A stretch of DNA of 64,000 nt from Tolypothrix bouteillei VB521301 (lineage in GTDB: Bacteria > Cyanobacteriota > Cyanobacteriia > Cyanobacteriales > Nostocaceae), in contig NZ_JHEG04000001.1 of the NCBI RefSeq assembly GCF_000760695.4, forward strand, positions 3,630,452 to 3,694,451, written 5' to 3'. The notes under the pieces are model-generated. The model ran no database searches, was not told the DNA's origin, and saw nothing but the letters and a program-made list of their open reading frames with translations. Of the stretch, positions 45,904 to 54,622 are shown in pieces. The stretch's first letter is position 1; the number at the start of each line of letters is the position of its first letter. The position numbers and the translations under genes were made by a program.

Positions 45904-46329
45904 TCAGTAATTCTGACATTCTGTTAGTTCTTGAATTAACAATTCAGGAGTAATTATTCGTGGAATCGTTACTGGAAAATCAACTGGATTGCGAGTAATA
46001 ATAGCATCTAAGCTATTAAGTAACGCTGTACTGTATTGAATAGCGTCTTCAAAATCTTTGAAGTTTGCAGTTAGCGCCATTTAGATGACTGCTTGGTTTA
46101 CTGTAGCGACTTGGCAGAAAGTTACAATTCTGTGTAACAGGGATAAAGCAGATGCTCGACCTTTATCTTTGCGGATGATGTAATAAAGGTCACTAAAAGT
46201 AGAAGCAGAAATGTAACCTTCTATTTGTTTTTGATAAATAAACGATAAAACTTGTACACTATCATTGTAAAAGGGATATCTTTCAAGAGCAAAATCAAGA
46301 ATGATATTAGTGTCTAGCAAGACTTTCAT
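45904..46329 (-). pseudogene. PIN-domain toxin (VapC-like) with a premature TAA
   Basis: The frame starts MKVLLDTNIILDFALERYPF, the typical PIN N-terminus with the first catalytic Asp. It continues through YISASTFSDLYYIIRKDKGR to VNQAVI, then hits TAA. Directly after the stop the same frame runs ALTANFKDFEDAIQYSTALL, NSLDAIITRNPVDF, which holds the remaining acidic PIN residues, and ends at TGA (45904). The break thus removes the catalytic second half. The stop probably replaced a Glu codon (VIEMAL in relatives). The start overlaps the antitoxin stop as ATGA, so the two are translationally coupled. Confidence 0.75.
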
Positions 46330-46610
46330 AGATGATGTTTCCCTTTCAAATATTCCCATTTTGCTTGCTCGGGGTCAAAGTCTGAAGGGGTCGGCTCTGT
46401 GCTTTCTAACCACTCTTTCAAAATAGGAATAGAGCATTCTACAACTCTTTTTGGCTTTGCAGGTTGTGGTTGATTTTCTATAGCAGTTTCCACGGGTGAA
46501 TTTGAGTGCAAAATAATGATTTCCACCCTCCCAGGAGCCATATTAAGGGGTTCATCTATGATTAAGTGACCTGAGTCATCAACTGTTGCATTCAGCTTGT
46601 AAGCTTGCAT
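46326..46610 (-). CDS. Type II antitoxin-like protein
   Basis: A 94-residue protein beginning MQAYKLNATVDDSGHLIIDE and PLNMAPGRVEIIILHSN. This beta-rich N-terminus resembles small cyanobacterial antitoxins with a DNA-binding swapped-hairpin-like domain. The C-terminal half, including LESTEPTPSDFDPEQAKWEY, is a likely toxin-binding tail. A good Shine-Dalgarno (aaggagcac) precedes the ATG. The stop overlaps the start of the PIN toxin. Because the toxin is broken, the antitoxin may persist as a repressor or as an antidote to other copies (inference). Confidence 0.7.
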   Translation of the reverse strand: MQAYKLNATVDDSGHLIIDEPLNMAPGRVEIIILHSNSPVETAIENQPQPAKPKRVVECSIPILKEWLESTEPTPSDFDPEQAKWEYLKGKHHL

Positions 46611-46777
46611 TCTTGTGCTCCTTTTTATTTCTATAATAAAACATAAAACCCTGAAAATCCTTGTTAAAGATGACCGAGGAAAGTTTCAAGTTTCTTCATA
46701 ATTAGGAGTAGAGAGTAGGGAGTACGGGCGTAAGGCATTGCGCCCGTACAAAGCCAGGAAATTCGCTGGTTACTGGT

Positions 46778-48139
46778 CTACCGCTTACTGGTCACTGTTA
46801 AACACGCTTCACCTGTTAAACTGAAAGCCCTCACTTCCGTAATTCTGACTTTAACTAACTTACCTTTAAGCTCGTGAATATCACCAGCAAAGAATGTCAA
46901 CCGATTACCACGGGTACGCCCCATCACTTGAGTTTTATCTTTGGGGTTTTGTTCTTCTACCAGAACTTCTTCCGTGCGCCCCATGTAACGCTGCGATCGC
47001 TCGGCTGCTTTGAGCGCTACGAGATGATTTAACCTTTGGAGGCGATCGCTTTTCACTTCCTCACTCAATTGCTCGTCCCAAAGTGCGGCGGGTGTTCCCG
47101 GACGAGGAGAGTAGGCGGCGGTATTCAGTTGGTCAAAACCAATATCTTCAACCAACTTCAAAGTATTTTCAAACTGAGCTTCAGTTTCTCCAGGAAAACC
47201 GACAATAGCATCGGCACTAATTGATGCATCTGGCATATATTGCCGGATTGTATCTATGATGCGACGGTATTTTTCGTGAGTATAACCCCGTGACATCCGT
47301 TTGAGTACCTCATTATCCCCCGATTGAAAGGGAATGTGAAAGTGTTCGCACACCTTAGGTAATTCCGCACACGCTTTAATCAAGCGTTCGGTAAAATAAC
47401 GAGGATGGGAAGTGGCGAAACGAATTCGCTCGATTCCCGGTACATCATGAACGTAGTAAAGTAAATCTGTCAAAGTGTGCTGATGGCGACCTTCAGGTGT
47501 CACTCCAGGCAAATCGCGCCCGTAAGCATCAATATTTTGACCGAGCAAGGTCACTTCCTGATAACCCTGTCGTCCCAGTTCTTCCATTTCTAAACGAATG
47601 GCTTCTGGTGTCCGAGATTGCTCAATACCCCGTACATTAGGAACCACACAATAAGTACAGCGTTCGTTACAGCCGTAAATCACATTGACCCAAGCAGTGA
47701 CAGTGGTATCGCGTCGTGGCTTGGTAATATCTTCCATGATATGAATTGGCTCAGTTGCAACCACTTGATTGCCATCAAATACCTGTTGTAGCAAATCTTT
47801 CAAGCGATTGGCGTGTTGCGGTCCCATAACCATGTCAACTTCTGGAACCCGTCGCAACAGCGATTCGCCTTCCTGTTGTGCAACACATCCAGCGACAACT
47901 ATAGTTAGGTCTGGTTGTTCGTGCTTGCGTTTGGCTTGTCTGCCTAGATAAGAATATACTTTTTGCTCGGCGTTATCTCTTATGGTACAAGTGTTGTAAA
48001 GAATTAAATTCGCATCATTTGGGTCTTCTGACCACTCAAAGCCCATGTCTTCTAGGATACCAGCCATGCGTTCTGAATCGGCTTTGTTCATCTGACAACC
48101 GAAGGTGGTGATGTGATAGCGACGGGGTGAAGTGGTCAT
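46778..48139 (-). CDS. miaB: tRNA-2-methylthio-N6-dimethylallyladenosine synthase
   Basis: A 453-residue radical-SAM methylthiotransferase acting on A37 of tRNAs. The N-terminal UPF0004 domain has [20 protein letters not shown] and [18 protein letters not shown]. The radical-SAM cluster motif is [17 protein letters not shown] (CxxxCxxC). Other segments are [34 protein letters not shown] and a C-terminal TRAM domain ([20 protein letters not shown]). The length matches MiaB rather than RimO. Monocistronic. Confidence 0.96.
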   Translation of the reverse strand: MTTSPRRYHITTFGCQMNKADSERMAGILEDMGFEWSEDPNDANLILYNTCTIRDNAEQKVYSYLGRQAKRKHEQPDLTIVVAGCVAQQEGESLLRRVPEVDMVMGPQHANRLKDLLQQVFDGNQVVATEPIHIMEDITKPRRDTTVTAWVNVIYGCNERCTYCVVPNVRGIEQSRTPEAIRLEMEELGRQGYQEVTLLGQNIDAYGRDLPGVTPEGRHQHTLTDLLYYVHDVPGIERIRFATSHPRYFTERLIKACAELPKVCEHFHIPFQSGDNEVLKRMSRGYTHEKYRRIIDTIRQYMPDASISADAIVGFPGETEAQFENTLKLVEDIGFDQLNTAAYSPRPGTPAALWDEQLSEEVKSDRLQRLNHLVALKAAERSQRYMGRTEEVLVEEQNPKDKTQVMGRTRGNRLTFFAGDIHELKGKLVKVRITEVRAFSLTGEACLTVTSKR

Positions 48140-48659
48140 GGTAACTATAAAGGGAATATGATAGCAAATTACATTATCTTCAAATTATAAAATTTTGCGA
48201 CCCTAACGTGTGGATTGATTTGGCTGCAATTTCCTGCCTTGTTGAGAAAAGTGTAAAATACAGGTGCGTTAACTTGGCATAATATCATCCAGTTTAATTT
48301 GCCAGTTGGGAAGTTGGGAAGGATGCTATTGCATCTCCCAAGCGATAATGTCTCAGAGGATGTTTGTCAAGTCTATAGTTGTATCAAGATCCCCATTAAT
48401 AACGGGGACTTTAAGAGTAGTCCCCCAAATTTATCGGCTACGGTGGTGTACAGATCTCTAAAAAAGAGATGAAACATCGTGAAAAGGCAGAATTGGAATT
48501 AAGTTCCCCCCTTTTTTAAGGGGGGCTAGGGGGGATCTAAAGTAGTGGCTACCTCAGCCACTACTTTTAAAACATCCACTCACGAACACTTCTTGAGATC
48601 TCATCTATTTTTACCAATCAATCCAAATTTATTTTGCCCTATTTATGCATTTTTAAAGG
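48140..48659. other. Repeat-bearing spacer
   Basis: About 520 bp upstream of miaB. No ORF. It carries the third copy of the MITE-like repeat (48438-48540). Confidence 0.5.
48438..48540. repeat. Copy of the MITE-like dispersed repeat
   Basis: Starts ctacggtggtgtaca, the same terminal sequence as the element at 174-320. It continues through gatctctaaaaaagagatga and the ccccccttttttaagggggg hairpin to ggggggatct. The right terminal repeat is not obvious, so the copy may be incomplete. Confidence 0.6.
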
Positions 48660-49061
48660 TTAGAAATTAGGAAGGGCTTTTTTCTTCCAAACATGGGAAA
48701 TTGTTTGGTATTGACGCTCTAATTCTATCGTTGCACAACTCAATGTGCGTGCTTTTTCTTCAAACTCGCCTATTTGTTTTAGAAAACCAGTTGCAATTCC
48801 CACCAAAAATAATGAAAAAGCTCCTCTGAAACCTAAATTAAGAATATTCCCTATACAACATATAAATGCACCTGCCAATAAAACTATTTGAGCTAGTGCT
48901 CCATACATATTAAGACGGACAATACTTTTATACTCTTCTAACGATTGTTTATTTGCGATCGCGGGATTTTTGGCTAAAAATTTCTCAAGTTTATCTTTCA
49001 CATAAAAAGAGATTGCAATTGATAGCAAGCACATTCCTACATATGCATAGTGCAAAAACAT
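48660..49061 (-). CDS. Small hypothetical membrane protein
   Basis: A 133-residue protein with three or four hydrophobic segments: YAYVGMCLLSIAISFYVKD, YGALAQIVLLAGAFICCIGN and FRGAFSLFLVGIATGFLK. The C-terminal half is polar (ERQYQTISHVWKKKALPNF). I do not recognise the family. No neighbour suggests a role. Confidence 0.6.
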   Translation of the reverse strand: MFLHYAYVGMCLLSIAISFYVKDKLEKFLAKNPAIANKQSLEEYKSIVRLNMYGALAQIVLLAGAFICCIGNILNLGFRGAFSLFLVGIATGFLKQIGEFEEKARTLSCATIELERQYQTISHVWKKKALPNF

Positions 49062-49217
49062 GATTTCACCCGCTAAAAGAAAGATTTAATTGCCGATCGA
49101 CTAAAATGTCTATATTTTTTATAAACTCAAGGAACAGCAAATAACCAGAGAAATTTTACGCAAACAAATATATAGATATAATGTAGTTAAATTTAAGATT
49201 TGAATAAATATTGAAGA

Positions 49218-50063
49218 ATGGCTCATTTAACCCTTACCTCAGAATACAAATCCTTTGAAGGAAAACTCGGCTTTTACAGTCATAACTCCTCTACCTGTAA
49301 CGGAGAAATGCGCTTTGCTGTTTACCAACCACCACAAGCAACCCAACAACCAGTACCCGTTCTTTATTTCCTTTCCGGGTTGACGAGCACTGAAGAAAAT
49401 TTTATGGTTAAAGCGGGGGCACAACAATATGCTGCTCAATACGGTGTAATGCTTGTTGCACCAGATACCAGTCCTCGCAATACTGGCATTCCGGGTGAGG
49501 ATGACGAGTGGGATTTTGGTACGGGTGCAGGTTTTTATGTGGATGCTACTGTTGAACCTTGGTCATCGCACTACCATATGTACAGCTATGTTGTACGTGA
49601 ATTACCAGCTTTGATTGCAGAGAATTTCTCAGTGCAGTCGGAGAACCAAAGTATTTTCGGTCACTCTATGGGGGGACACGGTGCGCTTGTTTGTGCTTTA
49701 AGAAACCCCAAACAGTACAGATCGGTATCGGCTTTTGCACCCATTACTGCACCAACGCGTTGTCCTTGGGGTCAAAAAGTGTTTAATGGTTACTTGGGTA
49801 GCGATCGCGAAACTTGGCGTGAGTATGATGCTAGCGAATTGGTCAAGCAGTATGGATACCACAGCCCTATTTTAATTGACCAAGGTACTGCCGATAAATA
49901 CCTCGAAGAGCAGTTGCTACCTGGATTATTTGAGCAAGCTTGTGCAGAAGTGAATCAATCTCTTATTCTGCGTTATCAAGAAGGATACGATCACGGCTAT
50001 TATTTCATAGCCACTTTTGTTGAAGATCACATTCGGCATCATGCACTTGTGCTTCAAGGGTGA
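49218..50063 (+). CDS. fghA: S-formylglutathione hydrolase
   Basis: A 281-residue esterase-D-type alpha/beta hydrolase that hydrolyses S-formylglutathione to formate and glutathione in formaldehyde removal. Motifs are PVLYFLSGLTSTEENF, WDFGTGAGFYVDATVEPWSS, the nucleophile elbow FGHSMGGHGAL, an acid region IDQGTADKYLEE and the His in EGYDHGYYFIATF. Complete length for the family. The glutathione-dependent formaldehyde dehydrogenase partner is not adjacent; the zinc dehydrogenases at 18-20 kb look like the glutathione-independent type. Confidence 0.93.
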   Translation: MAHLTLTSEYKSFEGKLGFYSHNSSTCNGEMRFAVYQPPQATQQPVPVLYFLSGLTSTEENFMVKAGAQQYAAQYGVMLVAPDTSPRNTGIPGEDDEWDFGTGAGFYVDATVEPWSSHYHMYSYVVRELPALIAENFSVQSENQSIFGHSMGGHGALVCALRNPKQYRSVSAFAPITAPTRCPWGQKVFNGYLGSDRETWREYDASELVKQYGYHSPILIDQGTADKYLEEQLLPGLFEQACAEVNQSLILRYQEGYDHGYYFIATFVEDHIRHHALVLQG

Positions 50064-50479
50064 ACTGATGGCATGGTCTAGTTCTAGGTGTAAAAAATAT
50101 CTAACTAATCATTGCATATATGATTAGTTATTTGCTCTACGCTAGCTGCGCCTGTAATTTAGCGTTGCGCTCAACTTGCCCAGACATAAGTCTTTAGCGA
50201 ACAGCTTCTTACCCCATAGATAAAAGAGTTCATTCAAGGCATCTCGAAAGCAGAATTGCACAGTTACTTAGAAGGTTCTATTTAACCAGCGAGTTTATTA
50301 AAGTTAGCTGCACGTCACAAAATTGAGTTACCTTTTGATGACACTCCTTACGAGCGATAAAACAGAAATTAAAAATGTGTAGAGTTTGGCTTTTTACGTC
50401 TTTTGGCACTATCAAAGCGACAGAAACTAGGATTACTTTATAACAGAAAACTCACACACTACACATCCTAGAAGACCAG
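50064..50479. other. Spacer containing an adenosine deaminase relic
   Basis: About 415 bp. Apart from the relic at 50229-50360 no ORF is supported. A small inverted repeat (taactaatcattgcat/atatgattagtta) lies near 50100-50130 and may end the fghA transcript. Confidence 0.45.
50229..50360 (+). pseudogene. Adenosine deaminase N-terminal relic
   Basis: One frame reads FIQGISKAELHSYLEGSI, TAA, PASLLKLAARHKIELPFDD, TPYER, stop. This matches the start of adenosine deaminase-type enzymes (P-KAELHxHLEGSI-P-L-KLA-R-IELP). The second His of the zinc HxH motif is Tyr here, an in-frame TAA follows, and the remaining 280 or so residues are missing. A clear gene relic. Confidence 0.7.
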
Positions 50480-51841
50480 ATGACAAAATTGCAACCGATA
50501 AAAGCGCGTATTATTGCAGTTTTCCAAAACTTGGGAACCCTTTTATTACTGGCGATCGCTTTTCCGATTAACTGTAGCGTGGTACTAGTATCGTTGCTAT
50601 GGAATTTTTTCAGTCGCCCGTCTCACAAGCAAGTAGTTTTAACGGAAAATCCCAAAAATATCTTGATTGGTGGCGGTAGGATGACCAAAACGCTTCAACT
50701 AGCGCGATCGTTTCACGCTGCAGGGCATCGAGTCATTTTAGTAGACATCGACAAATACTGGTTAAGCGGTCATCGATTTTCCCGTGCTGTCGCAGGCTAT
50801 TACACTGTCCCAGCACCGCAAAAAGATTTAGAAGGCTACACTCAAGCCCTACGTGCGATCGCCAAAAAAGAAAACATAGATTTTTTTATCCCAGTAGCCA
50901 TTTTCGCCGTTAGCTACTTTGACTCCAAGGGCGAACCAGTTTTATCCGGGTGTTGTGAGATTTTTCACTTCGATGCTGATATAACAAAGATGCTGGATGA
51001 CAAGTTTGCCTTTGCCGAAAAAGCACGCTCGTTGGGTTTATCAGTTCCCAAATCCTTCAAAATTACAGATCCAGAACAAGTTCTCAACTTCGATTTTTCC
51101 CAGGAAAAGCGCAAGTACATACTCAAAAGCATTCCCTACGACTGTTTGCGTCGCTTGAACATGACCAAGCTACCCTGCGATACTTTTGATATGACAGCAG
51201 AATTTGTCAAAAGTTTGCCAATCAGTGAGGAGAAGCCCTGGATTATGCAGGAATTCATCCCCGGAAAGGAATACTGCACTCACAGTACCGTGCGAGATGG
51301 TGAGTTAAGACTGTACTGCTGCTGTGAGTCATCCGCCTTTCAAGTCAATTACGAAAATGTCGATCGACCTGAAATTAGGCAATGGGTGCAACAGTTTGTT
51401 CAAGAAGTGGGACTTACCGGAGAGATTTCCTTTGACATCATTCAGGCGGATGATGGAACTGTTTATCCGATCGAGTGCAACCCCCGCACTCACTCCGCGA
51501 TTACTATGTTTTACAACCATCCAGGGGTAGCAAATGCCTATCTTAATAAAGAGCCTCTAGTTGAACCTTTGCAACCTCTAGCTGATAGTAAGCCTACCTA
51601 TTGGCTGTACCACGAAGTCTGGAGACTGACTGGGATTAGATCGTTGAAGCAATTGCAAACCTGGATAAGAAACATTTTGCGGGGTAAAGAAGCAATTTTT
51701 TCGGTAAGCGATCCCTTACCCTTTATGATGGTACATCACTGGCAAATTCCCTTACTCCTTCTCGACAATCTACGAAGACTCAAAGGTTGGGTAAGAATAG
51801 ATTTTAACCTTGGCGAACTGATAGAGTCAGAGGAATATTAA
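50480..51841 (+). CDS. ATP-grasp ligase, MysC-like
   Basis: A 453-residue ATP-grasp enzyme with an N-terminal hydrophobic segment (LGTLLLLAIAFPINCSVVLV). NILIGGGRMTKTLQLARSFH and AGHRVILVDIDKYWLSGHRF form the pre-ATP-grasp fold. KYILKSIPYDCLRRL, PWIMQEFIPGKEYCTHSTV and EISFDIIQADDGTVYPIECN with PRTHSA form the ATP/Mg site. Length, N-terminal membrane segment and sequence resemble cyanobacterial MysC, which adds glycine to 4-deoxygadusol in mycosporine synthesis. No mysA, mysB or mysD lies in the window, so this may be a MysC homologue with another substrate. A carboxylate-amine ligase follows 291 bp downstream. Confidence 0.75.
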   Translation: MTKLQPIKARIIAVFQNLGTLLLLAIAFPINCSVVLVSLLWNFFSRPSHKQVVLTENPKNILIGGGRMTKTLQLARSFHAAGHRVILVDIDKYWLSGHRFSRAVAGYYTVPAPQKDLEGYTQALRAIAKKENIDFFIPVAIFAVSYFDSKGEPVLSGCCEIFHFDADITKMLDDKFAFAEKARSLGLSVPKSFKITDPEQVLNFDFSQEKRKYILKSIPYDCLRRLNMTKLPCDTFDMTAEFVKSLPISEEKPWIMQEFIPGKEYCTHSTVRDGELRLYCCCESSAFQVNYENVDRPEIRQWVQQFVQEVGLTGEISFDIIQADDGTVYPIECNPRTHSAITMFYNHPGVANAYLNKEPLVEPLQPLADSKPTYWLYHEVWRLTGIRSLKQLQTWIRNILRGKEAIFSVSDPLPFMMVHHWQIPLLLLDNLRRLKGWVRIDFNLGELIESEEY

Positions 51842-51877
51842 ATTTGACTAGCTCCCCGACTATCACGGTAAGAATTT

Positions 51878-52078
51878 CTATCTAGAGGCAGAATTAATCA
51901 TACTTACAACATCTGCTTCTTTGTAGATAAAGTGGTATCCGTAATACGGAAGAATTAGAGTGTCAATTGAATAGTAAGTATCACTTTCTTTACGCGAGCA
52001 AATATTTACCCTGGGTTCGGTGGAAAGTCTAAAAACCTTACAGCCTCCAGGTATAATTGCCACTCCGATATCAACCAT
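51878..52078 (-). CDS. Possible small hypothetical protein
   Basis: A 66-codon frame on the minus strand starts MVDIGVAIIPGGCKVFRLST and ends YEADVV-like (KEADVVSMINSASR). The composition is protein-like with a Tyr-rich centre (LILPYYGYHFIYK). An ATG is present but no clear Shine-Dalgarno, and it lies antisense in the leader of the next gene. I cannot exclude a chance frame. Confidence 0.3.
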   Translation of the reverse strand: MVDIGVAIIPGGCKVFRLSTEPRVNICSRKESDTYYSIDTLILPYYGYHFIYKEADVVSMINSASR

Positions 52079-52132
52079 CGGCGACAGACAAACAGCAACC
52101 GTCAAAGCATTTAAGCGCAGGAGACATTTGGT

Positions 52133-53260
52133 ATGTCAGGGCAAATACAGAGGGCAGAAGACTTCACCATTGGTGTTGAAGAGGAATATCAAATTATCAA
52201 TCCCAAAACACGTGAGCTTTGTTCTCGCGTGCAGCAAATCCTCCCGATCGCACGGAAAGCTCTTGGCGACACGGTGCAGCCTGAAGCTCAACTCTCACAA
52301 ATAGAGATTGGCACACCCGTGTGTCGAACACTTGGCGACGTGCGTGCAGAACTTGTACGTTTGCGACGGGAAGTCATTACCGCTGCAGCCATTGACGGTA
52401 ACCAAATCGCAGCAGCTGGGACGCACCCATTTTCATCGTGGGAACAACAGCAGATGATGCCCAAAGAACGTTATCAAGGGCTGTTGCGAGAGTATCAACA
52501 ACTCGGTCGCGAACTGATGATCTTTGGCTGTCACGTACATGTTGGCATCAGCGATCGCAATATGGCAATTAGTGTCATGAACCGTGCGAGAGTGTGGCTT
52601 GCTCCATTACTTGCACTTTCCACTTCTTCGCCCTTTTGGTTAGGTACGGATACTGGCTATGCAAGTTATCGCACAGAAATTTGGAGCAGATGGCCTATAT
52701 CAGGTCCGCCATTAATTTTTGAGTCAGTTGCTGAGTACCAAACGCTTGTAGAAGCTTTGATCGCAACTAAAAGTGTAGAGGATGCGACGAAAATTTACTG
52801 GGATATGCGTCTTTCTGAGCGTTACCCGACTGTGGAGTTTCGCGTTACGGATGTATGTATGACGGTGGACGAAGCAGTCACGATCGCAGGACTGGTGCGG
52901 GCTTTGGCACGAACCTGTTACTTGCAAGCACTTGCAGACAAACCGTTTCCAGCAGTGCGTTACGAACTTGTACGTGCTGCTCAATGGCGTGCTGCACGCT
53001 ATGGTTTAAATACAGAACTAGTAGATGTTGGGGAAATGCGTGCTGTTCCAGCGAGGGAACTGGTTGAGAAGTTTTTAGCCTTTGTGCGCCCAGCGCTAGA
53101 AGAGTATGGAGACTGGGACGAGATTTCATCACTTGTAGGGGAAACGATGCAGCGAGGGAACGGCGCGACACGGCAGCGCGAGGTATACAAGCATACAGGA
53201 CGCTTGGAAGATGTCGTTGATTTCATCGTTGCCGAGACTACCAAAGGTATTACCTTGTAA
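52133..53260 (+). CDS. GCS2-type carboxylate-amine ligase (YbdK family)
   Basis: A 375-residue protein of the glutamate-cysteine ligase type 2 / YbdK family. Features are FTIGVEEEYQIINPKTREL (ATP/Mg Glu residues), EAQLSQIEIGTPVCRTLGDV, GTHPFSSWEQQQ, FGCHVHVGISDRNMAISVMN and the C-terminal YPTVEFRVTDVCMTVDEAV. The family makes gamma-glutamyl or related amides with weak or unknown specificity. Shine-Dalgarno caggagac precedes the ATG. Position after the MysC-like ligase hints at joint synthesis of a small amino-acid-derived metabolite (inference). Confidence 0.88.
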   Translation: MSGQIQRAEDFTIGVEEEYQIINPKTRELCSRVQQILPIARKALGDTVQPEAQLSQIEIGTPVCRTLGDVRAELVRLRREVITAAAIDGNQIAAAGTHPFSSWEQQQMMPKERYQGLLREYQQLGRELMIFGCHVHVGISDRNMAISVMNRARVWLAPLLALSTSSPFWLGTDTGYASYRTEIWSRWPISGPPLIFESVAEYQTLVEALIATKSVEDATKIYWDMRLSERYPTVEFRVTDVCMTVDEAVTIAGLVRALARTCYLQALADKPFPAVRYELVRAAQWRAARYGLNTELVDVGEMRAVPARELVEKFLAFVRPALEEYGDWDEISSLVGETMQRGNGATRQREVYKHTGRLEDVVDFIVAETTKGITL

Positions 53261-53329
53261 CTTAGTTGTTACGGGGTGTTTTTATTTAAAATTTAATAAG
53301 AGATACTTCAGATAGGAGAGAGGTCAATT

Positions 53330-53497
53330 ATGCAACAACTTCAAAAGAATTTCTGGGTTGTCCATCTTGTTCATCACCACCTCAATGAAGGTAAGTTTAT
53401 CTCTGGATTCCGCTTTGCAAACTTTGCAAAGCGGGTAAATAAGTTGAGCCTGTATAGCAATTTCAAGACATCAGGCTCATTCAATTTTGTAAAGTGA
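53330..53497 (+). CDS. Possible small ORF behind the ligase gene
   Basis: A 55-codon frame starting MQQLQKNFWVVHLVHHHLNE with a good Shine-Dalgarno (aggagagagg) and ending TGSFNFVK-like (KTSGSFNFVK). Only the first 20 residues look gene-like, and the rest reads through a repeated gcaaactttgcaaagcg hairpin. It may be the truncated start of a larger lost gene. Confidence 0.35.
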   Translation: MQQLQKNFWVVHLVHHHLNEGKFISGFRFANFAKRVNKLSLYSNFKTSGSFNFVK

Positions 53498-53593
53498 GAG
53501 CCAGTGCGGTAATCTTAAAGCAATACCACCTGCACTGTGCTCTCGATCGGTTGATGTCTGAATTCACTAGACCTGCTAGCAAGGGAATAAGTT

Positions 53594-54622
53594 TTAATTT
53601 ACACGACTTTCAACCTTAAGTGAACTGTATTGTAATATAGCCAGTAAACCATTAACTAAGATGATACGACTAGCTGCAAGCAGAACTTTCCAGGAGCGAC
53701 TGTATTGAAGTGCTGTTTGCAGATAAGCGCGTGCTCCAGATATATCACCTTTCTGCATTAATAATTTCGCAGCTTCTAAAGCCAGAAAAGCACAGTTTTT
53801 CTTAACTTTCCGATGGAGTTTACTGTTAACGAGTTTGTGTAGATGAGATTGAAAAATAATTTCTATAGTTTGAAAGTTTTCCTGAATAAAAGTCATACTC
53901 TTGGCATTTGTGACATTATTAGACGACGCGTGAATACGCCACATAGCTAAAGGTTCAGCTTCAAACCAAACTGGGTAGTTAGCAAAAATTCTTACCCACA
54001 TCTCCCAGTCACTACTCAAGCCGCAGCGACTATCCAATCCTCCCAGTTTTTCGTACACCTCGCGCCGTACTACAGCAAGTGAGGGCACTGAGATGCAGCA
54101 AATTTCGGCAATTCGCTTTATCCAGTTACTCGGCAAAATACCACTTTCAGGTAGTTCCAACGAGGATAAACCTTGCGATTGCCCATACATATCAATGTAA
54201 ACACTGCGACAGAAAGCAGCACCAATATCTGGATTTTTGCTGAAGGTTTCCGTCATTTTTTGATAGAATCCTTCACGCACGCAATCATCACTATGTAATA
54301 TGTGAATTAACTGACCGCGAGACAATTCCAAACAGGTTTGAAAGTTCTTCAACATACCTACATTGCGTTGTTGCTGATAAAACTTTACACGTCCCTGTCC
54401 TAGTTCTGCCACAACTGCTTCCGGATCGCCTTCGGTAGACTGATTATCGACAACTACAATCTCCATGACATCAGAACTAGGAGCTTGTGTTAATACGCTA
54501 GCCAAGGTCTCACGCAGGTATTCCACACAATTATAGTGAGGAATCATAACTGACCATAAGGGACGTGCTACAGTCTCTCGAACTGATGGAATATTAGGAA
54601 TATAAGGATTTTGTTGGTGCAT
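53594..54622 (-). CDS. Glycosyltransferase family 2
   Basis: A 342-residue GT-A glycosyltransferase. The N-terminal catalytic domain has LWSVMIPHYNCVEYLRETLA, MEIVVVDNQSTEGDPEAVVA and the metal-binding region LIHILHSDDCVREGFYQKM, followed by the acceptor-side segment LSSDWEMWVRIFANYPVWFE. The C-terminal part (about 240-342) is helical and basic, without a clear membrane helix. It probably adds sugars in polysaccharide or glycopeptide synthesis. It lies on the same strand as the NRPS genes, 1 kb downstream of them, so tailoring of the peptide is possible but not shown. Confidence 0.87.
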   Translation of the reverse strand: MHQQNPYIPNIPSVRETVARPLWSVMIPHYNCVEYLRETLASVLTQAPSSDVMEIVVVDNQSTEGDPEAVVAELGQGRVKFYQQQRNVGMLKNFQTCLELSRGQLIHILHSDDCVREGFYQKMTETFSKNPDIGAAFCRSVYIDMYGQSQGLSSLELPESGILPSNWIKRIAEICCISVPSLAVVRREVYEKLGGLDSRCGLSSDWEMWVRIFANYPVWFEAEPLAMWRIHASSNNVTNAKSMTFIQENFQTIEIIFQSHLHKLVNSKLHRKVKKNCAFLALEAAKLLMQKGDISGARAYLQTALQYSRSWKVLLAASRIILVNGLLAILQYSSLKVESRVN

